Source of the DNA: Patescibacteria group bacterium UBA5187
GTDB lineage: Bacteria; Patescibacteriota; Minisyncoccia; Phycocordibacterales; PALSA-1337
Length of the DNA stretch: 21,474 nucleotides
Assembly (NCBI GenBank): GCA_002413065.1
Contig: DHWH01000032.1
Coordinates: forward strand, 694-22,167
Direction: 5' to 3'
The notes under the pieces are model-generated. The model did no database searches. It had not been told where the DNA came from and saw only the letters and a list, made by a program, of their open reading frames with translations. This document shows positions 7,824-15,503 of the stretch, one piece after another; position 1 is the stretch's first letter; each line of letters begins with the position of its first letter. The translations under genes and the position numbers were made by a program.

Positions 7824-9268
7824 TAGCCCGGAAGGGCGGTGAAATAGATCTGAAACCATATGCCTACAAGGAGTCGAAGCGGGCGCAAGTCCGTAACGGC
7901 GTGCCTATTGAAGAATGAGCCAACGAGTTTTAGCAAGCTGCTCGACTAAGGCCGCGAGGCCGGAGTCACAGGGAAACCGAGTCTGAATAGGGCGCTCGTA
8001 GTTTGCTAAAGACCCGAAGCCAGATGAGCTTGCCATGCGCAGGGTGAAGTTCGCCGAAAGGCGGATGGAGGCCCGAACCGGTTAGCCGTGCAAAACTATC
8101 GGATGACGTGTGGTAAGGAGTGATAAGCTAATCGAATCTGGTAATAGCTGGTTCTCTCCGAAAGAACTTTTGGGTTCGCGTCGGATGTACCTTTGTGGGG
8201 TAGAGCACTGGAAGGTCTCGACAGGTCGAAAGATCACGAGACCTATCAAACTCCGAATACACAAAGTAATTGTCCGGCAGTTAGACTGTGGGGGCTAAGC
8301 TCCATTGGTCAAAAGGGAAACAGCCCAAGATCTCTATTTAAGGTCCCTAAATCGACGTTCAGTGCGCTTAAGGTAGTGAAATTTCTATGACAATGAGGAT
8401 GTAGGCTTAGAAGCAGCCATCATTCAAAGATAGCGTAACAGCTCACTCATCGAGAAATTTCGCGCCGCAGATAATCGGGGCTTAAACGTCGTACCGAAAC
8501 TGAGGACTGGACAGTGCTTCGGCATTGTCCTTTGGTAGGAGAGTATTCGTATCGCGATGAAGGTGAAGGGGTGACCCACACTGGAGCGTTACGAAGTAAG
8601 AATGTTGGCACAAGTAACCGCAATGCGGGTGAGATACCCGCACGCCGAAAAACCAAGGTTTCCTTGGCAATGTATATCAGCCAAGGGTTAGTCGGTCCTA
8701 AGGGGATGGCGAACGCCGCACCCGATGGGCACACGGTTAATATTCCGTGACTTTTGTGTATTGCGATGGAGTGACGAAGTGTAGTATGCCCTGCGCACTA
8801 TTGGATCTGACGTTCGTGCTGTAAGGAAGGGTCCTGGCAAATCCGGATCCTGTCTTCAATGACACTTCCAAGCAGAGCGAAAATGCCGCAAGGTAAAATA
8901 GGGTAAAGCACGCTTCCAAGAAAAACTTCTAAGCATAAATACATAAAAACCGTACCGCAAACCGACACAGGTGGTTAGGTCGAGTAGACCTAGGCGAACG
9001 AGTGAGTGGTCTCCAAGGAACTCGGCAAAAAAGCAGCCGTAACTTCGGAATAAGGCTTGCCCTTTGTTAACTCAAAGGGCCGCAGCTAAAGTATCTCTGG
9101 CAACTGTTTATCAAAAACACAGCTCCCTGCGAACTCGTAAGAGGATGTATAGGGGGTGACACTTGACCAATGCCAGAAGGTCAAATAATGGCGTTGCTAC
9201 TCGCAAGAGTAGTGGTGACTGTTATAAGCCCTGGTGAATGTCGGTCGTAACTATAACGATCCTAAGGT

Positions 9269-9485
9269 TCTCGGTTTGTTTTCGAAGAACGAACCGAGGA
9301 AGACTAGGATTGTTATGAGATTAATTTTTGATAATTCTATAAAAAGAAACAACACGTTAGAAACACAAATGCTACCTCGTCTCACGGCAACGTGAGACAA
9401 GTCAACATGGCTCCAAGAGACTATACGCCATGCTCCAGGCCCACAAGGTCGGGATGAAGACATAGTCCTTCGTAAGGAATAGAAG
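9269..9485 (+). ncRNA. Group I intron in 23S after U1931 (217 nt, no ORF)
   Basis: The conserved 23S segment CCTAAGGT|AGCGCAATTCC is interrupted after U1931 (base 9268) and resumes at 9486. The insert follows group I rules: upstream exon ends in U, intron ends in G (9485), and P7 strands GACTA (9419-9423) and TAGTC (9463-9467, within GAAGACATAGTCC) are complementary. A P9 hairpin (TCCTTCGTAAGGA) follows, and an 11-bp hairpin stands at the 5' end (9270-9298). There is no homing endonuclease ORF. The P1 pairing is uncertain; exon AAGGU may pair with GTTTT at 9278-9282. Site L1931 hosts group I introns in other bacteria and in organelles. It must be removed for helix 71 to form. Confidence 0.9.
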
Positions 9486-10113
9486 AGCGCAATTCCTTGT
9501 CAGGTAAGTTCTGACGCGTTGAATAGTGTAATGACTGGAGAACTGTCTCGGAGACTTGCTCGGTGAAAATACAGTACCGGTGAAGATGCCGGTTACCTGC
9601 AGTTAGACGAAAAGACCCTAGAAGCTTTACTGTAACTTGATATTGACTATACGTTTTTGATGCGTAGCGTAGTTGGGAGGATTTGAAGTGTCGCTTTTGG
9701 GTGGCATGGATCCGTCGATGAAACACCAATCTTTAAAAATGTATATTCTAACCTCGGCGGTATAAACGCCGGGAGACAGTATCTGGTGGACAGTTTTAGT
9801 GGGGCGCTATCCTCCTAAACAGTAACGGAGGAGCCTAAAGGTCAGCTAGCCGTGAATGGAAACCATGGCGATAGTGTATGGGCACAAGCTGGCTTGACTG
9901 CGAGACGTACGTGTCGAGCAGATGCGAAAGCAGAGCCAAGTGATCCGACCTTGCGTATTAGATGCGGGGGAAGCTCATCGGACAAAAGCTACTCTAGGGA
10001 TAACAGGCTAGTTCCGCCTAAGAGTTCATATCGACGGCGGAGTTCGGCACCTCGATGTCGGCTCACCACATCCTGGGGGTGGAGAAGCTCCCAAAGGTTT
10101 GGCTGTTCGCCAA

Positions 10114-10145
<32 letters not shown>

Positions 10146-10553
10146 TGAGCATTTAATTATGCAAAATGGTTCGACCATCGAAATGTTGTCATATGTGCAT
10201 GCGTAAAGCACATGCACAGGGAACATGAAGGGAATTATTGACTGCGAATTGAATATTCGACAGTCTGAATCACTTCGAGAATTTTTCGTTTTATTGAACA
10301 TGTGATACATCACATGATGTAGAGAGAAAGGAATGATCAATCAACCACGGCGGTCACTTTAGTCAATTAAAGTGATGAAGTCGATTAATATCGGTGGAGT
10401 CCATTTAAAGTGGATAATACCGAGGGAAGCGTCAATTAATTTTGGCTGCACCCGTAGAGACTAAACATCGGCCGTCCAGCATTCATAAATTTATTTATTG
10501 AATTTCTGTGACAAAGCTATAGTCCAATGCGCGAAGCAATTCGTGATAACATG
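10146..10553 (+). ncRNA. Group I intron in 23S after U2593 (408 nt, no ORF)
   Basis: The peptidyl-transferase strand GGGTTCAGACCGT|CGTGAGACAGG is split after U2593 (10145) and resumes at 10554; the intron ends in G. P7 strands are GACTA (10459-10463) and TAGTC (10520-10524, within AAGCTATAGTCC). The internal guide is probably GCGGTC (10350-10355): it pairs with exon GACCGU, including the expected U-G wobble at the splice site. That places ~204 nt (10146-10349) of hairpin-rich sequence inside the P1 loop and leaves a ~204-nt catalytic core. No homing endonuclease ORF is present. L2593 is the site of the Chlamydomonas chloroplast intron that encodes I-CreI. Confidence 0.9.
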
Positions 10554-10929
10554 CGTGAGACAGGTTGGTCTCCTATCTACTGCAGGCGTTGATACTTGAG
10601 GGGAATTGACTCTAGTACGAGAGGACCGAGTTGAACGAACCTCTGGTCTACCTGCTGTCGTGCCAACGGCACCGCAGGGCAGCTATGTTCGGATCGGATA
10701 ACCGCTGAAAGCATATAAGCGGGAAGCCGGCCCCAAGATTAGGTATCGTTGAGGCCCGTAAGAGATGATTACGTTGATAGGCTTTAGGTGTACGCACCGT
10801 AAGGTGTTGAGCCGTGAAGTACTAATCCGCCCAATCCTATTAGGAACTCTGAACGTCGCTGGCGTTACCAGCATTATTTTGCGCGCTTATTTTATATTTG
10901 AGATATGAATGATTTGCTTTGAATCTTCC

Positions 10930-11040
10930 GTTCTGGTGATTTGGCGCTATGGCAACACCCGTTCCCATTCCGAACACGGCAGTGAAACGTAGTTGCGGCG
11001 ATGATAGTCCTTCGGGGCGAAAGTAGCTTGTCGCCAGAAC
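10930..11040 (+). rRNA. rrf: 5S ribosomal RNA
   Basis: Terminal helix GTTCTGGTGA (10930-10939) pairs with TCGCCAGAAC (11031-11040). The interior has the conserved loop CCCGTTCCCATTCCGAACACGG and AGTGAAAC. Length is 111 nt. Flanking sequence (TGAATC upstream, GATTCA downstream) extends the stem, as expected for precursor processing. Confidence 0.95.
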
Positions 11041-11116
11041 AGAGGATTCAAGGCTCAAAATAAAGAATTTACATAATTACATAGTAGGTTGTGGGAATGG
11101 ATACGAAAGTAACAAG

Positions 11117-11147
11117 AAAAAATGCCAGTAATGGCGTTTTTTCGTTT
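11117..11147 (+). terminator. Intrinsic terminator of the 23S-5S unit
   Basis: A 10-bp stem (11117-11126 with 11133-11142: A-run TGCC / GGCG T-run), loop AGTAAT, followed by CGTTT. It lies 77 bp after 5S and closes the rRNA transcript before the next operon. Confidence 0.85.
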
Positions 11148-11150
11148 ATA

Positions 11151-11159
11151 TGCCATAAT
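11151..11159 (+). promoter_or_regulatory. Possible extended -10 (TGCCATAAT) of the RodA operon
   Basis: TGC-CATAAT directly follows the rRNA terminator and would give a ~46-nt UTR before the ATG at 11212. A second A/T-rich candidate (TTATTAC near 11194) would give a shorter one. No clear -35. Confidence 0.35.
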
Positions 11160-11211
11160 ATCTGGGTCGCTATCTTATTTATCCGAAAGATCTTATTACT
11201 TTTTTAATACC

Positions 11212-12165
11212 ATGGAACCACATACAAACGAGCCTTCAGCACCTTCAGCAAACGGAGCACCTTCTCCTCAGAACCCTCAATCTTCTCTGATTCTTCAGGG
11301 ACCAGTGAAATTATTCACATCCGCTTGGAACGTATTCAAAAACAACTGGAAGATGCTCGTTAGCATCGCTATAGCGCCATCAGTCATTTTGTTCATCGGG
11401 CAACTGTTGATGCAGGTTCAGAGTCCCGTTTTATTGGTTATCGGAATCATTATTGGAATTGTCGGTACCGTCGTTTCTGTCGTCATGCAACCGGCAATGA
11501 TAGATGCCATTCACCGTCTCGCACACGAGCCGGGAGTTATTCTTACTGTTGGCACCCAATACAAAACCGGTTTTCGTTATTTCTGGTCTGTTCTCTTTCT
11601 TATCATTCTTGCCTGTTTGATTTTCTTTGGATCCGGTTTGTTGTTCCTTATTCCTGCCCTCGTCATAGGTATTTATATTTCCTTGTACATATTCGTCCGC
11701 GTATTGGATGACAAAAAAGGATTTTCCGCGTTTACTGAGAGTTATAGTCTTGTGAAAGGCAGATGGTGGGGAGTTTTCGGAAGGATGCTGTTTTTGGTTT
11801 TGATCTATGCCATAGGCGCTCTTATTATCGCCGGAATTACGTTTCTGATTGAGTCCACTTTTGCCATTGATTCGAACTCCGTGGCCGGGATGATTATCGC
11901 AATGATTCTCAATCTTATTTTCATCGGTACCGTAGGTCCCGTGGCTTTGGCATATATATACAATCTGTATGTATCCTTGAAAGAGACACGGCTTGCCGAT
12001 GTTCCTGTATCCGGATTCAAGAAATGGCTGGTCGCCTTTCTCATCATTGGAATTCTGGTGCTTATCTTTGGAATTTTGTTCGGGGTCATTAAGACTGTTG
12101 CTACATATACTAATTTCAGCACTACTTTATCCGGTATTAATTCAGGAACAAGTACGCGCTATTAA
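11212..12165 (+). CDS. Polytopic membrane protein of GPDPase-membrane-domain / DUF975 type, 317 aa
   Basis: The start is placed at ATG 11212 (MEPHTNEPSAP); the longer frame to 11122 would begin inside the rRNA terminator. Residues 1-30 are a Pro/Ser/Ala-rich cytoplasmic tail. LFTSAWNVFKNNWKMLVSIA (~40-60) is the amphipathic segment seen at the start of membrane domains related to the glycerophosphodiester phosphodiesterase membrane region and DUF975; about six hydrophobic spans follow. FTESYSLVKGRWWGVFGR is a conserved-looking loop. No catalytic domain is visible. It is the first gene of a tight operon with the Cys-motif protein (2-bp gap) and rodA. A role in the envelope is inferred from this context only. 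Confidence 0.6.
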   Translation: MEPHTNEPSAPSANGAPSPQNPQSSLILQGPVKLFTSAWNVFKNNWKMLVSIAIAPSVILFIGQLLMQVQSPVLLVIGIIIGIVGTVVSVVMQPAMIDAIHRLAHEPGVILTVGTQYKTGFRYFWSVLFLIILACLIFFGSGLLFLIPALVIGIYISLYIFVRVLDDKKGFSAFTESYSLVKGRWWGVFGRMLFLVLIYAIGALIIAGITFLIESTFAIDSNSVAGMIIAMILNLIFIGTVGPVALAYIYNLYVSLKETRLADVPVSGFKKWLVAFLIIGILVLIFGILFGVIKTVATYTNFSTTLSGINSGTSTRY

Positions 12166-12167
12166 TC

Positions 12168-12923
12168 ATGTCTTCCTGGTCAAAACGTCGAAAGTCCTCA
12201 TACGCGCTGATTGTCATTATAGTGATGATCGGCGCTATCGGTGTACCTGTATTTCTGCATGTGTACAAGGCTCCTACATGTTTTGATGGCTACATGAATG
12301 GCAACGAACAGGGAGTCGATTGCGGCGGATCTTGTCAGAGACTCTGTGCAAGCGCGTTTCTCCCGCCCAAGGTAGCCTGGACGCGCTTCGAGCAGGTTGC
12401 GCCAGGTTTGTACAATCTTGCCGCATACATCATCAATCCGAACACCGAAGGCGAAGCTCTTTCCGTTCCATATCATATGGCCACATATGATAATAAGGGA
12501 ATACTCATTACTGATCATGTGGGCAGAGTCACGCTTCCGCCGCATCGCAATACTTTGGCGTTTCAGTCGGCAGTATCGACCGGCAAGCGAATTCCTGAAA
12601 AAATCCTTTTTGAATTTACAGTAGCACCGGACTGGCACAAACGGGTAGACCCGCTTTCGGCTTTGATCATAGCTGATAAGAAGTATTCCGAGGATGAATC
12701 TGGATCCTCTTTGTCTGTGACCATCCGGAATTCTCGTGTCCAGCCAGTGAACGCATTTTCTGTTTATTCCGTGCTGTATGACGCTGCTGGAAATGCACTC
12801 GGTTTTTCAAAGACGCTTGTAGATGGGATTCCTTCGCAGGGAAACGTAATTGCGCCTTTTACGTGGCCGATCCGCAGGGAAGACAAGGTCATTTCCATTG
12901 AAGTCCTTCCTGTGGCAGAATAG
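12168..12923 (+). CDS. Membrane-anchored extracytoplasmic protein with Cys-rich DG..NG..E..DCGG.C motif, 251 aa
   Basis: After a basic N-terminus (MSSWSKRRKS) there is one membrane helix at ~12-31, then the motif CFDGYMNGNEQGVDCGGSC at residues 38-56 with a further Cys60, four cysteines that could make two disulfides outside the membrane or bind a metal. The rest (~65-251) is predicted beta-rich, possibly two Ig-like or FxLD-type sandwiches (LYNLAAYIINPNTEGEALSV; SLSVTIRNSRVQPVNAFSVY). The Cys motif is recurrent in Parcubacteria surface proteins as I recall; I know no function. The gene starts 2 bp after the preceding stop and ends 4 bp before rodA, so the three are co-transcribed and likely work at the same envelope site. 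Confidence 0.6.
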   Translation: MSSWSKRRKSSYALIVIIVMIGAIGVPVFLHVYKAPTCFDGYMNGNEQGVDCGGSCQRLCASAFLPPKVAWTRFEQVAPGLYNLAAYIINPNTEGEALSVPYHMATYDNKGILITDHVGRVTLPPHRNTLAFQSAVSTGKRIPEKILFEFTVAPDWHKRVDPLSALIIADKKYSEDESGSSLSVTIRNSRVQPVNAFSVYSVLYDAAGNALGFSKTLVDGIPSQGNVIAPFTWPIRREDKVISIEVLPVAE

Positions 12924-12927
12924 GGTT

Positions 12928-14100
12928 GTGAAGCGAATCATTTCATCATTGTTTTCATACAGGCTTACTTCCGCGGCCGATCGTCAGTCGAGAACATCCA
13001 TTGATTGGTGGCTCTTTTTTACAGTACTCCCGATATTGGCGGTAGGGCTCGTCACAATGCATTCCTTTACGGACAGTGCTTCGTTTGCCGCGCACCAGAT
13101 GATCTGGATTGCCATATCAGTGATCGTTTTTTTTGCAGTGAGCCGGATTGATTTTCAGTTTCTTCGTTCAACATGGGTCTCGATGACTCTTTTTGTACTC
13201 TCGGTTGGTTTGCTGGGAGCTCTCTTCGTTTTGAGTACCGCAACCCGCGGTGCACACAACTGGTTTTCGTTCGGCGCGTTTTCTTTTCAGCCTTCTGATT
13301 TCGCCAAGATCGCATTGATCATTATTCTGGCAAAGTATTTTTCACGGCGGCATATCGAAATAGCCAATGTCCGCCACATTATCGTATCCGGATTATATAC
13401 ATTCGTATTGTTCATTCTTGTCCTTTTGCATCCGGACCTCGGTTCGGCAATGATCATTTTTTTCATCTGGCTTGGAATGGTCATGACATCAGGTATTTCC
13501 AAGAAACATCTGTTGGCAATGTTTGTGATCGGCGCCGTTACCTTCATGCTTCTCTGGAGTTTTGGTTTCAAAGAATATCAAAAGGATCGTATCCGTACCT
13601 TCATTAATCCGTTGGCGGATATACATGGCGTGGGATATAACGCTTATCAATCGACTATCGCTGTCGGTTCAGGAGGGCTGTTCGGCAAAGGAGTCGGCTA
13701 TGGCACTCAGTCCCGGCTCAAGTTCTTGCCTGAATATGAGACAGACTTCATCTTCGCCGCATTTGCCGAAGAATGGGGTTTTGTCGGCATACTTATACTT
13801 TTTACATTATATGGAATCCTCATATGGCGCATCATTCAGAATGCCATGCTGGGAGCAACCAATTTCGAAGTTCTTTTCGGCGCGGGAGTGGCAATCTATT
13901 TCATCGTGCACATTACGGTGAATGTAGGAATGAATATGCATCTTCTCCCAGTGACTGGAACTCCGTTGCCATTCATGAGTTATGGCGGCACTCATATTTT
14001 GAGCGAATTTCTGGCTTTGGGTATTCTGTCTGCAATGCGAAGGTATTCGCGTCCCGCGCACAAAGATCTCGTTAAGAACGAATTTATCGGGCCGCAGTAA
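12928..14100 (+). CDS. rodA: SEDS peptidoglycan glycosyltransferase RodA (FtsW/RodA family)
   Basis: SEDS proteins polymerise lipid II into glycan strands during elongation, paired with a class B PBP. The protein has about ten membrane helices. Family motifs: RGAHNWFSFGAFSFQPSDFA from residue 107, LPEYETDFIFAAFAEEWG with the conserved Asp273 in the large outer loop, and PLTGTPLPFMSYGG-type ending (LPFMSYGG at 347-354). At 390 aa it has normal length. The start is taken as GTG 12928, four bases after the upstream stop and following TAGGG; the frame extends to an ATG at 12850, but that would overlap the previous gene by 74 bp with an unlikely basic tail. RodA rather than FtsW is a judgement from motif style and length; no PBP lies nearby. 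Confidence 0.88.
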   Translation: MKRIISSLFSYRLTSAADRQSRTSIDWWLFFTVLPILAVGLVTMHSFTDSASFAAHQMIWIAISVIVFFAVSRIDFQFLRSTWVSMTLFVLSVGLLGALFVLSTATRGAHNWFSFGAFSFQPSDFAKIALIIILAKYFSRRHIEIANVRHIIVSGLYTFVLFILVLLHPDLGSAMIIFFIWLGMVMTSGISKKHLLAMFVIGAVTFMLLWSFGFKEYQKDRIRTFINPLADIHGVGYNAYQSTIAVGSGGLFGKGVGYGTQSRLKFLPEYETDFIFAAFAEEWGFVGILILFTLYGILIWRIIQNAMLGATNFEVLFGAGVAIYFIVHITVNVGMNMHLLPVTGTPLPFMSYGGTHILSEFLALGILSAMRRYSRPAHKDLVKNEFIGPQ

Positions 14101-14120
14101 TAGAAGAGTAGTAAATAAAT

Positions 14121-14269
14121 CAGAACCAATTGCTTTTTCCTCGTCGAGGACTTGTTTGAGCTGACTAGAAATTGCAAGGTTTTGGAAAATCTCACGCTAT
14201 GCCTATTTTTCAAAACCTTGCAATTTCACGAAGCGAGTTCCGCAGATGAGGAAAAAGCAATTGGTTCTG
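14121..14269. repeat. 149-nt long palindrome between convergent genes
   Basis: The outer arms (14121-14142 and 14248-14269) are a perfect 22-bp inverted repeat, beginning CAGAACCAATTGC. The inner arms (14168-14184 and 14211-14227) are a perfect 17-bp inverted repeat, extended by seven more pairs with one G-U to a 14-nt loop (14191-14204). The middle segments also pair imperfectly. The whole element folds as one ~65-bp hairpin. It fills the space between rodA and the GT4 gene. There is no clear T-tract, so a simple terminator is doubtful; a MITE-like insertion or structured bidirectional 3' end is possible. Confidence 0.75.
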
Positions 14270-14275
14270 GGTAAG

Positions 14276-15415
14276 TTATTTCTTCACACTATAAAGCCCC
14301 TCAATCAACCAAAGCATTCTATCCATTGAGAATTTCGTGGTAACACGTTCCTTCAAAGCCGCGCCATATTTTTTACGTTCGTCAGGGTGTTCGATCATGA
14401 AGGAAAGGGCGTGCGCAAGTTCGCGCGCATTTTTTGACTGGATGAGGATTCCGGATTTCATATCCTCCACCATTTCAGGGATGCCTCCGACTGCCGTCGC
14501 GACTACTGGTAAGGATGCACAGCCGGCTTCCAGGATGACGTAGGGAAGTCCTTCTTTTTGCGATGACATGACAAATATATTGAATGCTTTGAGGTATTCG
14601 GAAGCGTGATCGAGATATCCTGCCAGGAAAACAACTTTTTCCAACTGACGCTCTTTGATGAGCATGTGGAGCGCGGCTTTTTCTTGTCCGTCGCCTACGA
14701 TAACAGCTATGGCATTTGGTTGTTGTACGGCTACGGAAGCCATGGCCTCAATCAGGTACGGCAACCCTTTGTTCGGATGCAATTCCGCAATTGTTCCGAT
14801 TATTGTTTTTTTATTAAAATCCGCAGGATTCATCCCGATTATTTTTGCCAAAGCCTGCTTCGCTCCATCAATGGAGATGAATGTGGGCGCTTTGATGCCG
14901 AGAGGAATGAGCTGGATCTTGTCCTTCACCCAGGGAAAATGAAGGGCTTGCTTGTATTCACGCTCTGAAAGGACGATTGTCGTATGGGAGAGCAGTATGG
15001 TCAGCCAGGAAAAGAATCGGATGCTCATCAGCTGGTAGAATGGCCGGTCTTCACTGAATGTCCATCCGTGAACTGTTGTGATGATCGATGCGACGCCGGC
15101 CAACCTGCCCGCGAGTGCGCCCAACCCTGCCGCTTTGGGGCTGTGGAGATGCAGGATATCCGGTTTTTTGTTTTTGATAACGGTGTATATTTCTTTGAAT
15201 GAACCGGTGTCTTTGCCGAGCGAAATATCGCGCCCGAGTTTCGCTATGCCGAACGTGTAAATGCCTGCTGATTCGAGTTTTTGTTTGAGGATGCCTTCTC
15301 CGCCGATAGCTACCCAAACATCGTGCCCCTTGTCCTTCATGGCTGTGGCCAGATCAAAAACATGACGCTGGGCACCGCCCCAGTTTGATTTGGTTATTAC
15401 GTAGAGTATCTTCAT
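14276..15415 (-). CDS. GT4-family glycosyltransferase, 379 aa
   Basis: A GT-B fold retaining glycosyltransferase that moves a sugar from an NDP- or GDP-donor to a lipid-linked or polysaccharide acceptor in the cytoplasm. The N-terminal domain has MKILYVITKSNWGGAQRHVF with the Gly-rich acceptor loop (12-16), DILHLHSPKAAGLGALAGR and TTVHGWTF. The C-terminal domain has IGTIAELHPNKGLPYLIEA, VGDGQEK and the EX7E motif EGLPYVILE (Glu288 and Glu296), followed by PVVATAVGGIPEMV. Length is normal. It is divergent from the WbaP-type gene (88 bp between starts), fitting a shared exopolysaccharide or surface-glycan pathway. The donor sugar cannot be told from the sequence. Confidence 0.9.
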   Translation of the reverse strand: MKILYVITKSNWGGAQRHVFDLATAMKDKGHDVWVAIGGEGILKQKLESAGIYTFGIAKLGRDISLGKDTGSFKEIYTVIKNKKPDILHLHSPKAAGLGALAGRLAGVASIITTVHGWTFSEDRPFYQLMSIRFFSWLTILLSHTTIVLSEREYKQALHFPWVKDKIQLIPLGIKAPTFISIDGAKQALAKIIGMNPADFNKKTIIGTIAELHPNKGLPYLIEAMASVAVQQPNAIAVIVGDGQEKAALHMLIKERQLEKVVFLAGYLDHASEYLKAFNIFVMSSQKEGLPYVILEAGCASLPVVATAVGGIPEMVEDMKSGILIQSKNARELAHALSFMIEHPDERKKYGAALKERVTTKFSMDRMLWLIEGLYSVKK

Positions 15416-15422
15416 TTACCTT

Positions 15423-15431
15423 AAATTAGCA
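15423..15431 (-). promoter_or_regulatory. Extended -10 (TGCTAATTT) of the GT4 gene
   Basis: On the minus strand TG-C-TAATTT ends seven bases before the ATG (15415), so predicted transcription starts at or next to the A of the start codon: a leaderless mRNA. Confidence 0.45.
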
Positions 15432-15479
15432 CGAGTAAGAGATTCCGCCAAATCTGCTACAGGAGCCTTGAAATCCTCA

Positions 15480-15485
15480 TATTAT
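15480..15485 (+). promoter_or_regulatory. Possible -10 (TATTAT) of the sugar-phosphate transferase gene
   Basis: TATTAT lies 18 bases before the ATG at 15504, giving a predicted UTR of ~12 nt. If used, it rules out the upstream TTG (15468) as a start. Confidence 0.35.
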
Positions 15486-15503
15486 CGTGGTAGCGTAGTG
15501 TCC

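Noticed and set aside
10845..10929. Possible tRNA in the 23S-5S spacer
   Set aside because: No cloverleaf, T-loop or acceptor pairing; the sequence is the 3' arm of the 23S processing stem plus A/T-rich spacer.
11122..11211. Upstream extension of the GPDPase-type gene to ATG 11122
   Set aside because: It begins inside the stem of the 5S terminator; ATG 11212 gives a sensible N-terminus.
12850..12927. Upstream extension of rodA to 12850
   Set aside because: It would overlap the preceding gene by 74 bp and add a basic tail not typical of RodA; GTG 12928 sits right after the upstream stop.
14121..14269. CRISPR or integron attC site
   Set aside because: Only a single inverted repeat with no direct repeats and spacers, and no adjacent integrase or cas gene.
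15468..15503. TTG start for the sugar-phosphate transferase
   Set aside because: The SD-like AGGAG is too close to TTG and the likely -10 lies downstream of it; ATG 15504 fits better.
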